A stretch of DNA of 64,000 nucleotides from the NCBI RefSeq assembly GCF_010015585.1, contig NW_022985071.1, positions 685,979 through 749,978 on the forward strand, read 5' to 3'. The notes under the pieces were generated by a model. The model was not told the DNA's origin, searched no databases, and saw nothing but the letters and a program-made list of their open reading frames with translations. Positions 1 through 10,200 of the stretch are shown piece by piece (position 1 is the first letter of the stretch; each line of letters starts with the position of its first letter). The stretch is from Eremomyces bilateralis CBS 781.70. Lineage: Eukaryota > Ascomycota > Dothideomycetes > Eremomycetales > Eremomycetaceae. The translations under genes were made by a program, and so were the position numbers.

Positions 1-991
1 CGCATCCAGACCGTGTCACCCTCAAGCCCTAGCGTCACCAGATAATTAATTGATAGGCATACCGGACAACAAAAAGATGGCATGTGCACGGAGTATCCGT
101 GCCCCATGACCGCCCCACAACCGGATAAGTCTCAAACATGTCCACATCCCCAGGACGTCAACCCTTTCTTCGCCTCACCATCTAACCCGCTCCAACCTTC
201 CGAGTCCGCAGCAAAGTTCTATCATGGTACACACAGCCGCTCATTCGACTGGCTTGGCCATATATTCGATGAGTTTGGACTCGGCCTTACAAGTTACCTT
301 GTCGCAAAGGGAAATGGGGAGAAATTGCCTAACGGTTCTCCAAGTCCCTGGCCGATGTCGCTAACTCAACTGATTTGGCCGACCTGACCGACCGAGACAA
401 GATCATCCCCATAAGAATTGGCGGTTGTGCCCATCGTCAACCCCTCCCTGGGCTGCTATTTCTACTCGATGCCATCCATCATCGCCTCTTTACACCACAG
501 CCCTGCAGTGGTATTGTTCTTCATCATACTCCCTGTAAGCCCCTATCACATGGGAAGGAAGTATTCGCCCAGATATGTAGATCCTGCGCCACATCAACAC
601 GCCAAGCAAACAAAACATCCGTGCTAAGTCTGCAAGGGTTCATATTGCCCAACCACGGATTGATGTTATGGAACGTGGTTTCGACTTGTTCGTGCCCTGA
701 GCATTCAAATTTCAATGTGCACTGCCACACGAACATGCTACTCGTAACTAGTTAGGATAGACATTGAATTATGCAAGCGTACGGAGTACACAATTGACGA
801 AACAGTTATGAAGGATCTGCCAAGGACTACCTAGTGAGTACCTATGGAACATCGCTCAGGGATCTGTGCTTTGACTTCGGAACCATTCTCCATTGACCGT
901 TAAGTACAGAGCTCCCCCAGGAAGTTATTGAGGATGATAGACTTCGACAACATCAAAGGACCGTGTTCCGGAAAACCTTCCAGATCTCGCG
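1..991. other. non-coding stretch, nothing recognised
   Basis: Only short overlapping open frames without family motifs are present. I see no tRNA, repeat or transposon signature. The last part is probably the upstream region of the membrane-protein gene that follows. Confidence 0.5.
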
Positions 992-2146
992 ATGGAGGGT
1001 GAATCATCAACCCACTTGGGTGCACTAACAACAGAGTTCACTCCAGCGCCGAACTGTGCGACCCAGAGCGTCGGTAGGAACAACGTCCTAGAATGGGGCC
1101 GTATCTGTACGATGACCTCCGGCTCTCAATCGCTGGAAATTTCAACGTCGTGTTACCCTCCTAGATACGGTTCCTTTTTCCAGTCTCCCGGGCTATGGGT
1201 TTTACTCTCCTGGACTGAGCTGTCCGTCCGGACAGTGACGGACACACATCCGCCTGCACAGTCACGCGACAGGAAGGCGATCAGGCACCGACCCCTAGCG
1301 CATCGGAAGATACTATATCGAGGGATATTTGGAGCCGGTTGTCAGTTGGAGAGACGGAGATTGGCTGCTGTCTAAGGTAAGCAAACTGTCGTTTAGTTTC
1401 CATTATATTCAAGTCTTTAGGGATGGGTATAGTTTCTAGCGAACCAAGACAGCACGCAAACCTACGGAGAGCTACCTTCGCCGGCTCCTCGAAGGCCATG
1501 CAATGATTGACAATCATCTAGTGGCTACAGCTGCCTCACCGACGACTCATACCGATGTACCTCGTTTATAGCTGGTGGTGAAGTCCTGTCTGGAACTTCG
1601 TATGTAGAGAGTTGCTCCGCTGTCCAGACTACCATTACCGTCCCGGCCACCTCGACTGGCCTCGCCGTTGAATACCGCGTCAATTTGGTTTTACCGGCCA
1701 GCGCAACACCCATCTCCAAACCTACCGGTATACCTAGCTCCGAGACATCAACAAGTCCAAGCGAGTCATCATCCCCACGCTCTTCTGGGGGACTCGCTAC
1801 AGGCGCTAAAATCGCGATTGGAGTTGTTATTCCGGTCGTCGTCATTGGCGTTGCGGTTATCTTGTTTATTCTCTGGCGATACCGGAAACGGACCCAGGCT
1901 GGAAAATCTGATGCCAACCCTCAACCCGGCACCCAATGGGAGAAAGCAGAATTAGAGGGGAGTTCTAGGAATATACCCGATGGCAGTGGAGCAGGGCCTG
2001 TACTCAATACTAACCACCCCGAGTTGGACGGAGGCGCAACTGGGCCCCCATCCGCAGCGGCACCCATTGCAGAACTCGACGCTTCGCCTGAACTTGGAAG
2101 GGTTGCTGAGCTACCGACGGCAGTGGTACATATTAGTAGAGGTTAA
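992..2146 (+). pseudogene. broken gene for a fungal single-pass membrane protein with a Cys-rich ectodomain
   Basis: The type is a surface protein with an ALTTEFTPAPNC-like start, a CPSG/CCLSGYSC cysteine pattern, a Ser/Thr/Pro stalk, one membrane helix (IAIGVVIPVVVIGVAVILFI) and a basic RYRKR stop-transfer followed by an acidic, proline-rich cytoplasmic tail. The ATG at 992 opens the ectodomain. A GT-AG intron at 1377-1521 joins TGC TGT CTA AG to T GGC TAC AGC TGC and restores the motif CCLSGYSC. Exon 1 has two single-base shifts: an extra G near 1190 (SPG then YGFYSPGLSCPSG in the next frame) and a second shift near 1237 before DGHTSACTVT. Both lie between well-preserved motifs, so this is either a young pseudogene or two assembly errors. 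Function is unknown; relatives are often called cell-wall or LPXTG-like proteins. Confidence 0.6.
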
Positions 2147-3245
2147 TTAAGGGTTAAAGGGGTTTCTGTGGGTTACGACGAAGGAAGCCTCAAGTCCAAA
2201 GTTGACCGCAAGGGGCCGTATCCCCATTTTCCAGGAAATGCATTCTACCATTTGGACAACTCTTGCGTGAGAAGGGGCTCGATTGGCGCGGTCTTCTTCG
2301 ATAATCTATTCTGCAAAGTATATATCTCCTAAACAGGGGATAATTTCGGTGTATTCTGGGCGCTCTCTTTGCGAGTTGGACGGCCTGCGAGTCTACTCTT
2401 CAAAGTAGGCCTTGGGATTTGATATTGCTCCGAAACCTTGCGCAAGGTGGGGATTTTCCGGGTCCGAAAATCATCTAGAGCACTTTGTAGAGCCTCTTCT
2501 GTATATTCAGGCATTTTGACATGAACACTATATACTCCTTGCATTGATTATTTTATTGATTCAAAACTACCTATAGATCTATGCTATGGATCAAAGGCGG
2601 ATCATATATACATATATAATCTCTAGGATTGGAAATGTATTTCTATGCACTAGTAAATGAGTTAAAATATACGGTCAGATGGGGGAACATCAGGATAGCT
2701 CTCCAGGATAGGCGATGTTATTTGAGATGAGCTGTACTGGTATACGAAGGAACAGAAAGAGACCCAGGATTTCTCATAAATGAATGACTGCGTTTTGGCC
2801 TCGATTGATGTTTGACATGGTGTAGTCCTGGTCCCCTGGCTTTCAAACTGTGGTAAACGGAATAAACCCGCCATAGCAACGACATGGGGGGACTCATAGC
2901 AACCATTCGACACAGAAAACGGCCGGGGATCGCATGCAAGGGCTCCCTTCAGCTTACAATAGCTCGTTCCGACAGCTAGTGGTCATTTCCGTCGTTGGAG
3001 ATTAAATTCTGCGAGTCGCTTCCAATGCCATCGCCTTCATTGACAAGGACAGCGACGCTACCCTCTCAATACCGTATCCGATCTTACAATCTGCGCCAAA
3101 AATTGCCAATTTCGAGGATGGTAGCGAGGTTCCACGCCTCCTTGCATCTCTCATATCGAGCACTAAATTTTGTCCCGATTGAAAACGAATCAAACTGCGG
3201 GAGTTTTCCTTTAACTTCTAGACAGCACGCACACGGAAATCCAAT
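2147..3245. other. AT-rich intergenic stretch around a transposase fragment
   Basis: Apart from the HTH fragment at 2329-2544 no coding pattern is seen. The interval separates the broken membrane-protein gene from the 3' end of elongin C. Confidence 0.5.
2329..2544 (-). pseudogene. solo psq-type helix-turn-helix of a pogo/Fot1-like transposase
   Basis: A frame of 71 codons contains MPEYTEEALQSALDDF, then a KVSEQYQIPRPTLKSRL recognition helix. This is the classic N-terminal HTH_psq domain of Tc1-mariner pogo/Fot1 transposases. The protein stops shortly after the HTH, and no CENP-B-like or DDE part follows in any frame nearby. The natural start is probably the internal MPEYTEE. Either it is a truncated relic or a small freestanding DNA-binding protein; I favour a relic because the surroundings are AT-rich and non-coding. 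Confidence 0.6.
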
Positions 3246-3699
3246 CTACTCACCATCCAAAAAATCCGACGCGATCAGCAAGTCCATGGCGATGTCCGCG
3301 GGGATCTCCATGTCCGGCACGTCCTTCGAGTCGGCGAACTTCTCGTTGTAATACAGGTATTCGCAGACCTTCTCCAGCACGATGCCGCTGTTGACGCGCA
3401 AATTCGTGAGCCCGACATGTTCAACGCGTTGGGTTGACCTCGAACATTGGATGGGGTGCGCGGAGACTTACGGGATGGTTTCTAGCGTGCAGCGGTTTGT
3501 TCGCGCTTCGGCGAAGTTGCCTGGGACGGTTGCGTTAGTTGTTGGGAGAAGCTGGACGGAATGGGGTGTGGTGGTGCGACCAACTTTGGGGGTCGAGCAT
3601 GCGTCGGATGGCGCCCGAGATGATGGCGGCGGAGCGGCGAATCTTGAACTCGAAGCCGTCGTAGGACACGAGGGTGACGTATTCTGTAGGTTCGGACAT
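3246..3699 (-). CDS. elc1: elongin C (Skp1/BTB-fold adaptor)
   Basis: Small BTB/POZ-fold adaptor that links cullin-type ubiquitin ligases, or elongin A, to substrate receptors in the nucleus. Three exons (3585-3699, 3472-3520, 3246-3387) give 101 aa, close to yeast Elc1. The N-terminus MSEPTEYVTLVSYDGFEFKI then RRSAAIISGAIRRML matches the first strand and helix. ETIPGIVLEKVCEYLYYN and IPADIAMDLLIASDFLDG match the BC-box-binding C-terminal half. The second intron uses the acceptor CAACAG, restoring IP-GIVLEKV. The stop TAG follows FLDGE directly. GGTGAG at this point could also be a donor for a further tiny exon, so the last one or two residues are uncertain. Confidence 0.85.
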
Positions 3700-4511
3700 G
3701 CTTGCTGCTGCGGATTTGGAGCAGGAAATTGGATTGCGATTTGCGGAGCGTTGGATTGAAAATGGCAATAAAGGAGAAAATTATGGTTTTGGGTGGTATT
3801 AGATGGAACGGGAAGCGTGAGTTGATGATGGTGGAATGTTTAAGAAGCTTCGGGAGGCAGACGCGAAGCGCGACGAGTGACACTTTGGATGGTACCTGAC
3901 GCGAACTCACGTGTTTGGCTGCATCCTTACCTACTACATATATGTATAGACTAGGAACTTCGTTGCTTGATGCTGAGCTGATTGCGAAAATTCTGGTGAA
4001 ATTCAAGAGGATTTTGGCTTTTCTGCTCCTAAGATGTTCTTCCATACAAGGAATCGTGGCTAATCTCCCGCCAGATTCACGACGCAGAGAACCGCCGCGT
4101 TGCTGGACAGCAACGTCACGTCAATCGGCATCATGACAACCCTAAACTCTCCCTGGAACACGCGACGCCACACTCGTACATCGTCAGGCGCCTGGAAGAC
4201 GCGGCGCTGTGACGAGAGACGGTCGGGGGAGGGTGTGGGGTGGGATAGGGAAGAAGGGGATGGGGGACGAGGGGGAAGGAGGGGAGAGTGGTGGTGTCGC
4301 CGTCGATTTTTTTGGCGTCGTCGCTGTTGGCGGTGCAAGGGGGGAGCGGAGCGTCAGTTTTATGCTGCTTCGAAAGCGGGTATTATAGGGTGATGGGAGG
4401 GATGGTCGTCACTGATGCATACGATAGACGCCACCGAACGAGAAGAATATTCCTACTTTACGTAGCATTGACTCGTTCCTAGCTGCGAGTACGGGCCCAT
4501 GAGGCACCCGA
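3700..4511. other. intergenic region upstream of elongin C
   Basis: Holds the elongin C promoter and a purine-rich low-complexity tract around 4220-4340 (GGGGGA/GGAGG runs). Open frames here are low-complexity and unsupported. Confidence 0.5.
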
Positions 4512-4817
4512 GTGAACTGTATAATCCCAGGATATATCGACACCCAGATGACCGTTGGTTGGTCCCACTATTCCGCCACTTCTATCGTACATGGGGTATC
4601 ATTTCTCCTCGCCCACGAGAGGCCCGTCACCAATAACCGGCACTCCCCACTTCCTAGATCTCTTCAACGACAAGGCACGGCACGCCATGGAATCCAAAAT
4701 CTCCCTCCGACGATTCGGGCAGCCAGACAAGGTGTCCGACGTCGCGGCCTTCCTGGCCCTGAACTCGTACACGAATAATTGCATCCTCAACCTAGACGGG
4801 GGGTTGAGTGTGGTGGT
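4512..4817 (+). pseudogene. C-terminal remnant of a short-chain dehydrogenase/reductase
   Basis: VNCIIPGYIDTQMT matches the strand and loop after the SDR active site (V-x-PG-x-I-x-T-x-M). About 130 bp further on, in another frame, SLRRFGQPDKVSDVAAFLALN and CILNLDGGLSVV match the classical C-terminal segment (RFG-P-E-V-A...FLAS...DGG). No Rossmann N-terminus or YxxxK motif is found upstream. The two parts are frame-shifted and truncated, so this is a decayed copy. Confidence 0.6.
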
Positions 4818-4916
4818 AAGGCGGCGGACCGGAACAGATGTGAGGGGCCTGTCTCGATGTGTGATGGTCGCATGCTGCTGTAAGGATTCCAATTGTATTC
4901 CCTGGCGAGGGATTTA

Positions 4917-6907
4917 TCAATCATCAATCACAAGCGCCCCGCTGGTATCGTCCTCGACGACAATGACCAGAGGATTAACACCATTGGTATCTGATGCTTT
5001 CTCCTTCTTCGATGTGGGAAGATCGTCGTCGCCAGGTCCCCTCTTTCGCTTGGTGCCGGTCGCTTGACCGTCCAACGTGCCATTCAGAAGGCTCTCAGAC
5101 ACTTGTTGATCGACCGCAGCAGCCGACTTTGGTTTGCGAGCAAGTTCGAATTTGTCGGGAAGGAGGACGGGTTTGGAGGCATCCGATAGCGATCTATACA
5201 TAGGTTAGAGACGAGCGGTTCAGATAGCCGAAATACTCACTTTTCCGTAACGTGCAGCACCAGATCCACACGCGGATCGTCATCCTCGTCATACACGGTG
5301 ATTTGGCTGTTGCTCGTAATGCCCAGCTCGCTGAACTTCTTGCCCAGGTTCTCCTCAAAGTCGGGATCATAAAGGGTCCCCTCTACGCTGCTCACGCTCA
5401 GCTCCTCGCCGTAACCGAGTTCCAGTCGTAGGACGTCTTCGATCAAGTGCTGCAATGTCGCTCGTCCCGGATCGATGATGACCTGCGTTTGCGCCGAGCC
5501 GCACGTCCGACAGTTCGGATTCGGGGGCCGGAGTGGCTCCGTGTTGGTCGCGCGCTCGGCATTGTGGCTCAGGAAGATGACCCGGGCTTTCGTGTACTCG
5601 GATTTGAGAACCTTGAACGCCTGCAGCACGCAGAGGCCCGCGATCATCGCGTTAGTGGTGGCGATAGCCGGGATGATGTTGCCGGCCATCTGCTTGATGT
5701 CGAACTTGGACTTTGTTTCGATGCCGAAGATCTCCGATCGGATGTTCGCGCTCGCCGAGACGAAATCCAGGGTGTCCTCGTCGTCTTTATCGAAATCGAT
5801 AATCGGAGCGGTTCCCTCGGACTTCAAGGCCATGGATCGTTTGCTGAGCCGGTCCAGGCTGTCCAGGAAGACGACGAAATTCTCCGCCAGCGACCACGTT
5901 TTTTGGGCGTCCTTGCAGGTCGAGGGGCCCAAACCTTTTGCGTCTTTCGAAGTGACCTCGAATTTCAGACTGCGTGGCCGTTTCCGCGTCTTCCATAGGT
6001 CGTCCATTGACAGTAATCGTTCGATATCTTCGCCGAAGACTTTGTCGAAGACCAACCGGCCGAATTCCGGCGTTCCCATCGATTTCCGGATCCCTTTCAG
6101 CGCCTGCGCCTCCTTCTGTAGCGTCGCGATTTCGTTGGCGTTCTCCGCATCCTCGGAGTGATCCAACTCTGGCGCGTCCTCCTCGCTCTTCCCGAAGACT
6201 TCGGTGAGCAGATAGCTTTTGGCCCACACGATGCAATGAATTGGCTGGGACGGCGTGCTTCGTATCGTGCAGACGGCGTATCCCTTGGGCGCTTCACGCT
6301 CTTGACAATCGTAGCATTCGCTGACGCCTTTTTTGATCACGCGGACGTTCCCGTTGAATCCGGCGGTGCCGCCGTCGACCAGGGGGATGTCGGCCGCCAG
6401 GCACATTTTGTTCACGTGCCGTCGCGCGTCCACGTTGTCTAGCGCGTTGAAGACGAGGGTGAAGCGTTTGAACCATTCCACGTTGAACGTCGAATCTTTG
6501 ATGTTCCCATGGTGGGCGACGAGTTTGATTTTTGGGTTGAATTTCGCGGCGGCTTCTTTCGCAACCTGAGCATTCGGACGGTTAGATATACGCTTGAGCG
6601 GCAAGACACGCGGATCACTCACCAGCGCTTTCGGCTTCTTGATGTGTTCGTGCCGAAACAGGAACTGCCGGTTCAAGTTCGACAGGTCGATCGTATCCAG
6701 ATCGACGATTTCGATTTCGCCAAACCCCGTGAGGGTGAGGTTCTTGAGCAGCTCGCATCCGATGCCACCGGCTCCGACCATCAGCACTCGAGTCTGGAAA
6801 ATAATCAGTAGGAAGACGTGGGATAGGAGCCATCCTCATCTCACCTGTTCAACCAGGTCGTGTAGGCCGTTTCCGAGCGCTTGTCGCGCGTGCTTGTCGC
6901 GTGACAT
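4917..6907 (-). CDS. uba2: SUMO-activating enzyme E1 catalytic subunit Uba2
   Basis: With Aos1 it adenylates SUMO, forms a thioester with it and passes it to Ubc9 in the nucleus. Four exons (6845-6907, 6623-6793, 5241-6565, 4917-5193) give 611 aa. Visible parts: short N-terminus MSRDKHARQALG; ATP loop GAGGIG at residues 28-33; LSNLNRQFLF; zinc cysteines in ECYDC (162, 165) with a second pair in CRTCG; and the catalytic cysteine C177 in CTIRSTPSQPIHCIVWAK. A ubiquitin-fold region near GYGEELSVSS and an NLS-like KRKRG tail follow. The last exon ends LVIVVEDDTSGALVIDD, which resembles the acidic tail of orthologues. It is divergent from the queuosine-salvage gene, with about 700 bp between them. 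Confidence 0.95.
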
Positions 6908-7618
6908 GGTGGATTGAGACTCACGGTGACTGGATGAGTGGGTACGGCATAGATAAATCGGTCGATGGAGACAGTGTGAGGGTGAATGGTAAGTCTATGG
7001 AGGATGATTGCGATACCACTGAAGGTTGAGGGATGAAGGTGAGTTCCCTATAAAGCGTAGGTGGATCTAATCCGATCTGACAAACAGGGGTGATAAGTCA
7101 TAAGAGAGAGGTTTAGTCTTTAGAGAAGGCGAGACAGGTGAAATGCAAATGCCGAAGTGTTCATAGATCAGATGTGATGCGTTGAATATTGTAATACCAC
7201 CAAGCACACGCGAGGTGTTCTACGTATTACCTGTCCATTCAGTTCTGCCTGTGAAGTCCTTCACGTCTCCTGCAGCGTCGCAGGGATGCGGAGCCGCAGC
7301 TCCCCCCTGTCACCAATCCACGATAGCGAGATTGGAGGAAACAATAAGTAAGAGAACGGAGTACAAAAAGAAGTAAAGAAGTGTTGTTTGATATTCCATC
7401 CCGTTCAAATCCTGACAACTGAATTTCTCAAAAATATACCTTAGGCTTGGAGCTAAGTAACGGCCTGCCATTCCCCAATTCAAGCCGCCAGCTGATATCC
7501 ATTATCTCAAGGAATATCAGAATACATATCGGATGCTGAGACTGGCGTATTAAGACTGAGGCTTGCAATCCATAATCATTCTATTCCCCCCATCCTCCAA
7601 ATCCCTTAAAACCCCACC
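6908..7618. promoter_or_regulatory. divergent promoter region between uba2 and the queuosine-salvage gene
   Basis: No open frame is supported. CCAAT pentamers are present at 7313-7317 and 7475-7479. The segment before 7619 is AT-rich, then pyrimidine-rich up to the start context ACCATG. Confidence 0.45.
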
Positions 7619-8932
7619 ATGTCCGACGACGCCGACCCCGAGCTCCTCGCTCTGCTCCGCCAGGCCCTCGGCATGAACGGCCCTCCCCCCCGGGACCTCA
7701 CCAACACCCGCGTCCTCGCCTCCGCCGAATTCATTTACGATAACAGCACCGACGTTGCCCTTGACATGCGCAGCACGCAGCGTGCCGCCGCGGTCCTCTG
7801 GACGCAGATGCAGTCGCGGGACTACACCTCGAAGTCCTGGGCGGCGCACGAGTTGCATCCAACGGCGAAGGATGCATCGACGCTGGACTTTGTGTTTACG
7901 ATGGATTTGCTGAACTTCTGCTTTTGGTCGGAGAAGGGGGAGGGAGAGGGGGAGGGGGAGGGATTTGCGGTGGAATGGAAGGGGAAGCGGTGGACGGGGT
8001 ATTGGAGCTTAGTGGCGGCGTTGTGGCGGGCGCTGGAGGAGGGTGAGGAGGACGCTGTTGGGTTATGACGGGTGCTGACCGATGTAGGGATCCCCATCAC
8101 GTCGCATGCTTTCTGGCATGTCGAGGAGGATTGTCCGGACGAGAAGATCGCTTACGTTTTTCGGTCCGCGACGAAGGAGGAAATGCCCCTTTTGAAGGAG
8201 CGGATCAAGTGCATGCGCGAGGCAGCTCAGGTTCTCTGCGAGGTGAGTATCCTCTCTAGCATGCAGGAATAATATTGACGGCGAGCGAAGGAGTTCGAAG
8301 GAGACCTCGTGAATTTGATCAACCGAGCCGATAAGTCTGCGGCTGCGCTGGTAAATATCCTCGCCGACCATTTCCCCTGTTTCCGTGACGAAGCGCGATT
8401 CGAAGGCCGCAACGTCCGGTTCCTCAAACGCGCGCAAATCTTCGTGGCCGACCTGTGGGCCGCGTTCGAGGGGGAAGGCTGGGGCGAGTTTCACGACATA
8501 GACAGGATCACCATGTTCGCCGGTACGTCACATGTTCATTCCGTTGACGCCCTATCCCTTATCACCACAGCTCATCTGTCGAAGACTATAGGATCCCGCA
8601 GATGCTGTACAATCTGGGCTGCCTCAGCTACAGCCCGCCCCTGGAGAGCATCGTGCGACGGCGGATCGAGATCGAGCCGGGCAGCAGCCGGGAGGTGCAA
8701 CTCAGGGGTACGTTTTCCTCGGGCCGCGCGACTCTGTGCTCATATTTAAATGCCTCCAGGCTGCTCGATTTGGTGCGTGGAGCAGATCCGGCGGGAGATC
8801 GTGCGCCACCATCCCGAGGCGACCGTCAATGCCGTCCTCATCGACTTCTTGCTGTACGATATCGCGAAGGAGCTGGAGGCGTCCGACAGTCTAGACATTC
8901 CGCATCATCGCACCCGAAGTATCTGGTATTGA
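7619..8932 (+). CDS. queuosine 5'-phosphate N-glycosylase/hydrolase (DUF2419 queuosine salvage)
   Basis: Releases queuine from queuosine nucleotides so it can be put into tRNA anticodons; orthologue of human QNG1 (C9orf64). Five exons (7619-8042, 8088-8242, 8291-8522, 8585-8707, 8760-8932) give 368 aa. Family motifs in order: SWAAHELHPTAKDASTLDFVF then LLNFCFW; GIPITSHAFWHVEEDCPDE; LLKERIKCMREAAQVL; FPCFRDEARFEG; and ITMFADYRIPQ, completed only after splicing at 8522/8585. The C-terminus is AVLIDFLLYDIAKELE. A loop coded by repeated GGGGAG units gives alternating Gly-Glu residues (near 7940-7965), which is unusual inside a catalytic protein. The gene is convergent with ORC6, with only 52 bp between the stops. 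Confidence 0.92.
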
Positions 8933-8984
8933 GACGCCTGCTCGCACCGGTTCCGTCCCTGGTGCGGCGATCGGGTCCTAATCT

Positions 8985-10200
8985 TCATCCGTTGTTGACC
9001 TTTACCTTCTCTTCTCGCTCGATTTTTGCAATGCGATCCATGATCCCTCGCTCCCACTGCCTATACTCGTGCTTTCTCTCCTCGCCGACCCAGTCGACTG
9101 CGTCATGCATGGAAAGGATGGAACCAACCGAGGGCCCTGTTGAAGTAGCACCATTGGCGGATGTAGAAAGTGTACCGTCGGTTGGTCCATCTTCGTCCGC
9201 TTGCATCAACGCATCTAGCTCGTCCACGTCCTCCGGCTCGTCGATGTTCTGATACCACTCCATGTCCAACCAACCCTCCGACTGCGCTCGACGAAGGAAC
9301 CCATCAATTTCAGCATTCATCTCTGCTTCTGACATGGTCGACGTCCCCGCCGATTGGCTAGCGACAGTGACAGCCTGAGCCCGCTTCTTAAGATACACCT
9401 TCCCTGATATCGTCTCCCCCGTGATTTTCGTGACGGCGTAGAGCAGGATCGCAATGATCAGCGCCGGGATCGCGTCGGCGCCGATGCTTTGCGATTCGCC
9501 TTCATCATCCTGGAGTCGGCGAGAGCGCCGTCGATTCGGCGTCTCTGCTCGCGACGTTGATGATAGGATGGATTCCAGACCGGCGAACACGTGCGGAGCC
9601 GCTTCGGCGAGGTGAAAGGCGCCGCAGAGCCGTCGTACCATAGGCAAGGCCCATTGTGGGATATCCTTCACCGCATCGTTGGAGGCTAACAACGAGCGTT
9701 TCCGGGGCGTCACTGACGACGATGAAACTTTTGCTTTCGAAGCGCTGTGGATCGCCAGTCGTGACCGCGTGGCTGTAGGACTACTCTCAAGTGCCTTAGG
9801 ATTCCTCGAACGCAACTCTTTCTGCGTCCCTGTAACTACTTCTTGCCCCCCCCTCACGCTCGCCAGCGCCGTTGACAAATAATTAAACACCTTTTTATAC
9901 ACCCTTGGCCCACACGGCGGCCGGGCCTCGATCTTCGGTAGGTTCAACCGCTGTTTGAGCCTACGTCATATCAATATCCGATGACCCCTGCAGACGTCCC
10001 CATTTCAATCCCACTTACTTCTCGCAGGCGAGGTGCGCGCAGGCGTAGGTGCGCGCGATTTCTTCCTCGGATTTGAGGGTGCTGGCTTTGCTTCGGGATT
10101 GGGCGAGGAGGGAATGGGCCAGGGAGACGAGGTCAGGGGGTGGGGGGCCAGTTAATGAGGGGAGTAGGCTGGTTAGAGCCTGCTCGACGGGTCGATTCAT
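8985..10200 (-). CDS. orc6: origin recognition complex subunit 6
   Basis: Part of the ORC complex that marks replication origins and loads MCM. Two exons (10019-10200, 8985-9960) give 385 aa. The N-terminus MNRPVEQALTSLLPSL, SRSKASTLKSEEEIARTYAC and LKQRLNLPKIEARPPCGPRVYKKVFNYL is the conserved TFIIB-like first cyclin fold. The middle is Ser/Arg-rich with possible S/TP phosphosites (VTPRKR). A second helical domain follows (PQWALPMVRRLCGAFHLAEAAPHVFAGLE and AIPALIIAILLYAVTKITG). The C-terminus EWYQNIDEPEDVDELD and EERKHEYRQWERGIMDRI matches fungal ORC6 ends. Confidence 0.92.

Noticed and set aside
82-755. Overlapping open frames at the left edge
   Set aside because: No motif, mixed composition, three frames open together; looks like chance.
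5447-6569. Plus-strand frames inside uba2
   Set aside because: Antisense shadows of a well-defined enzyme gene.
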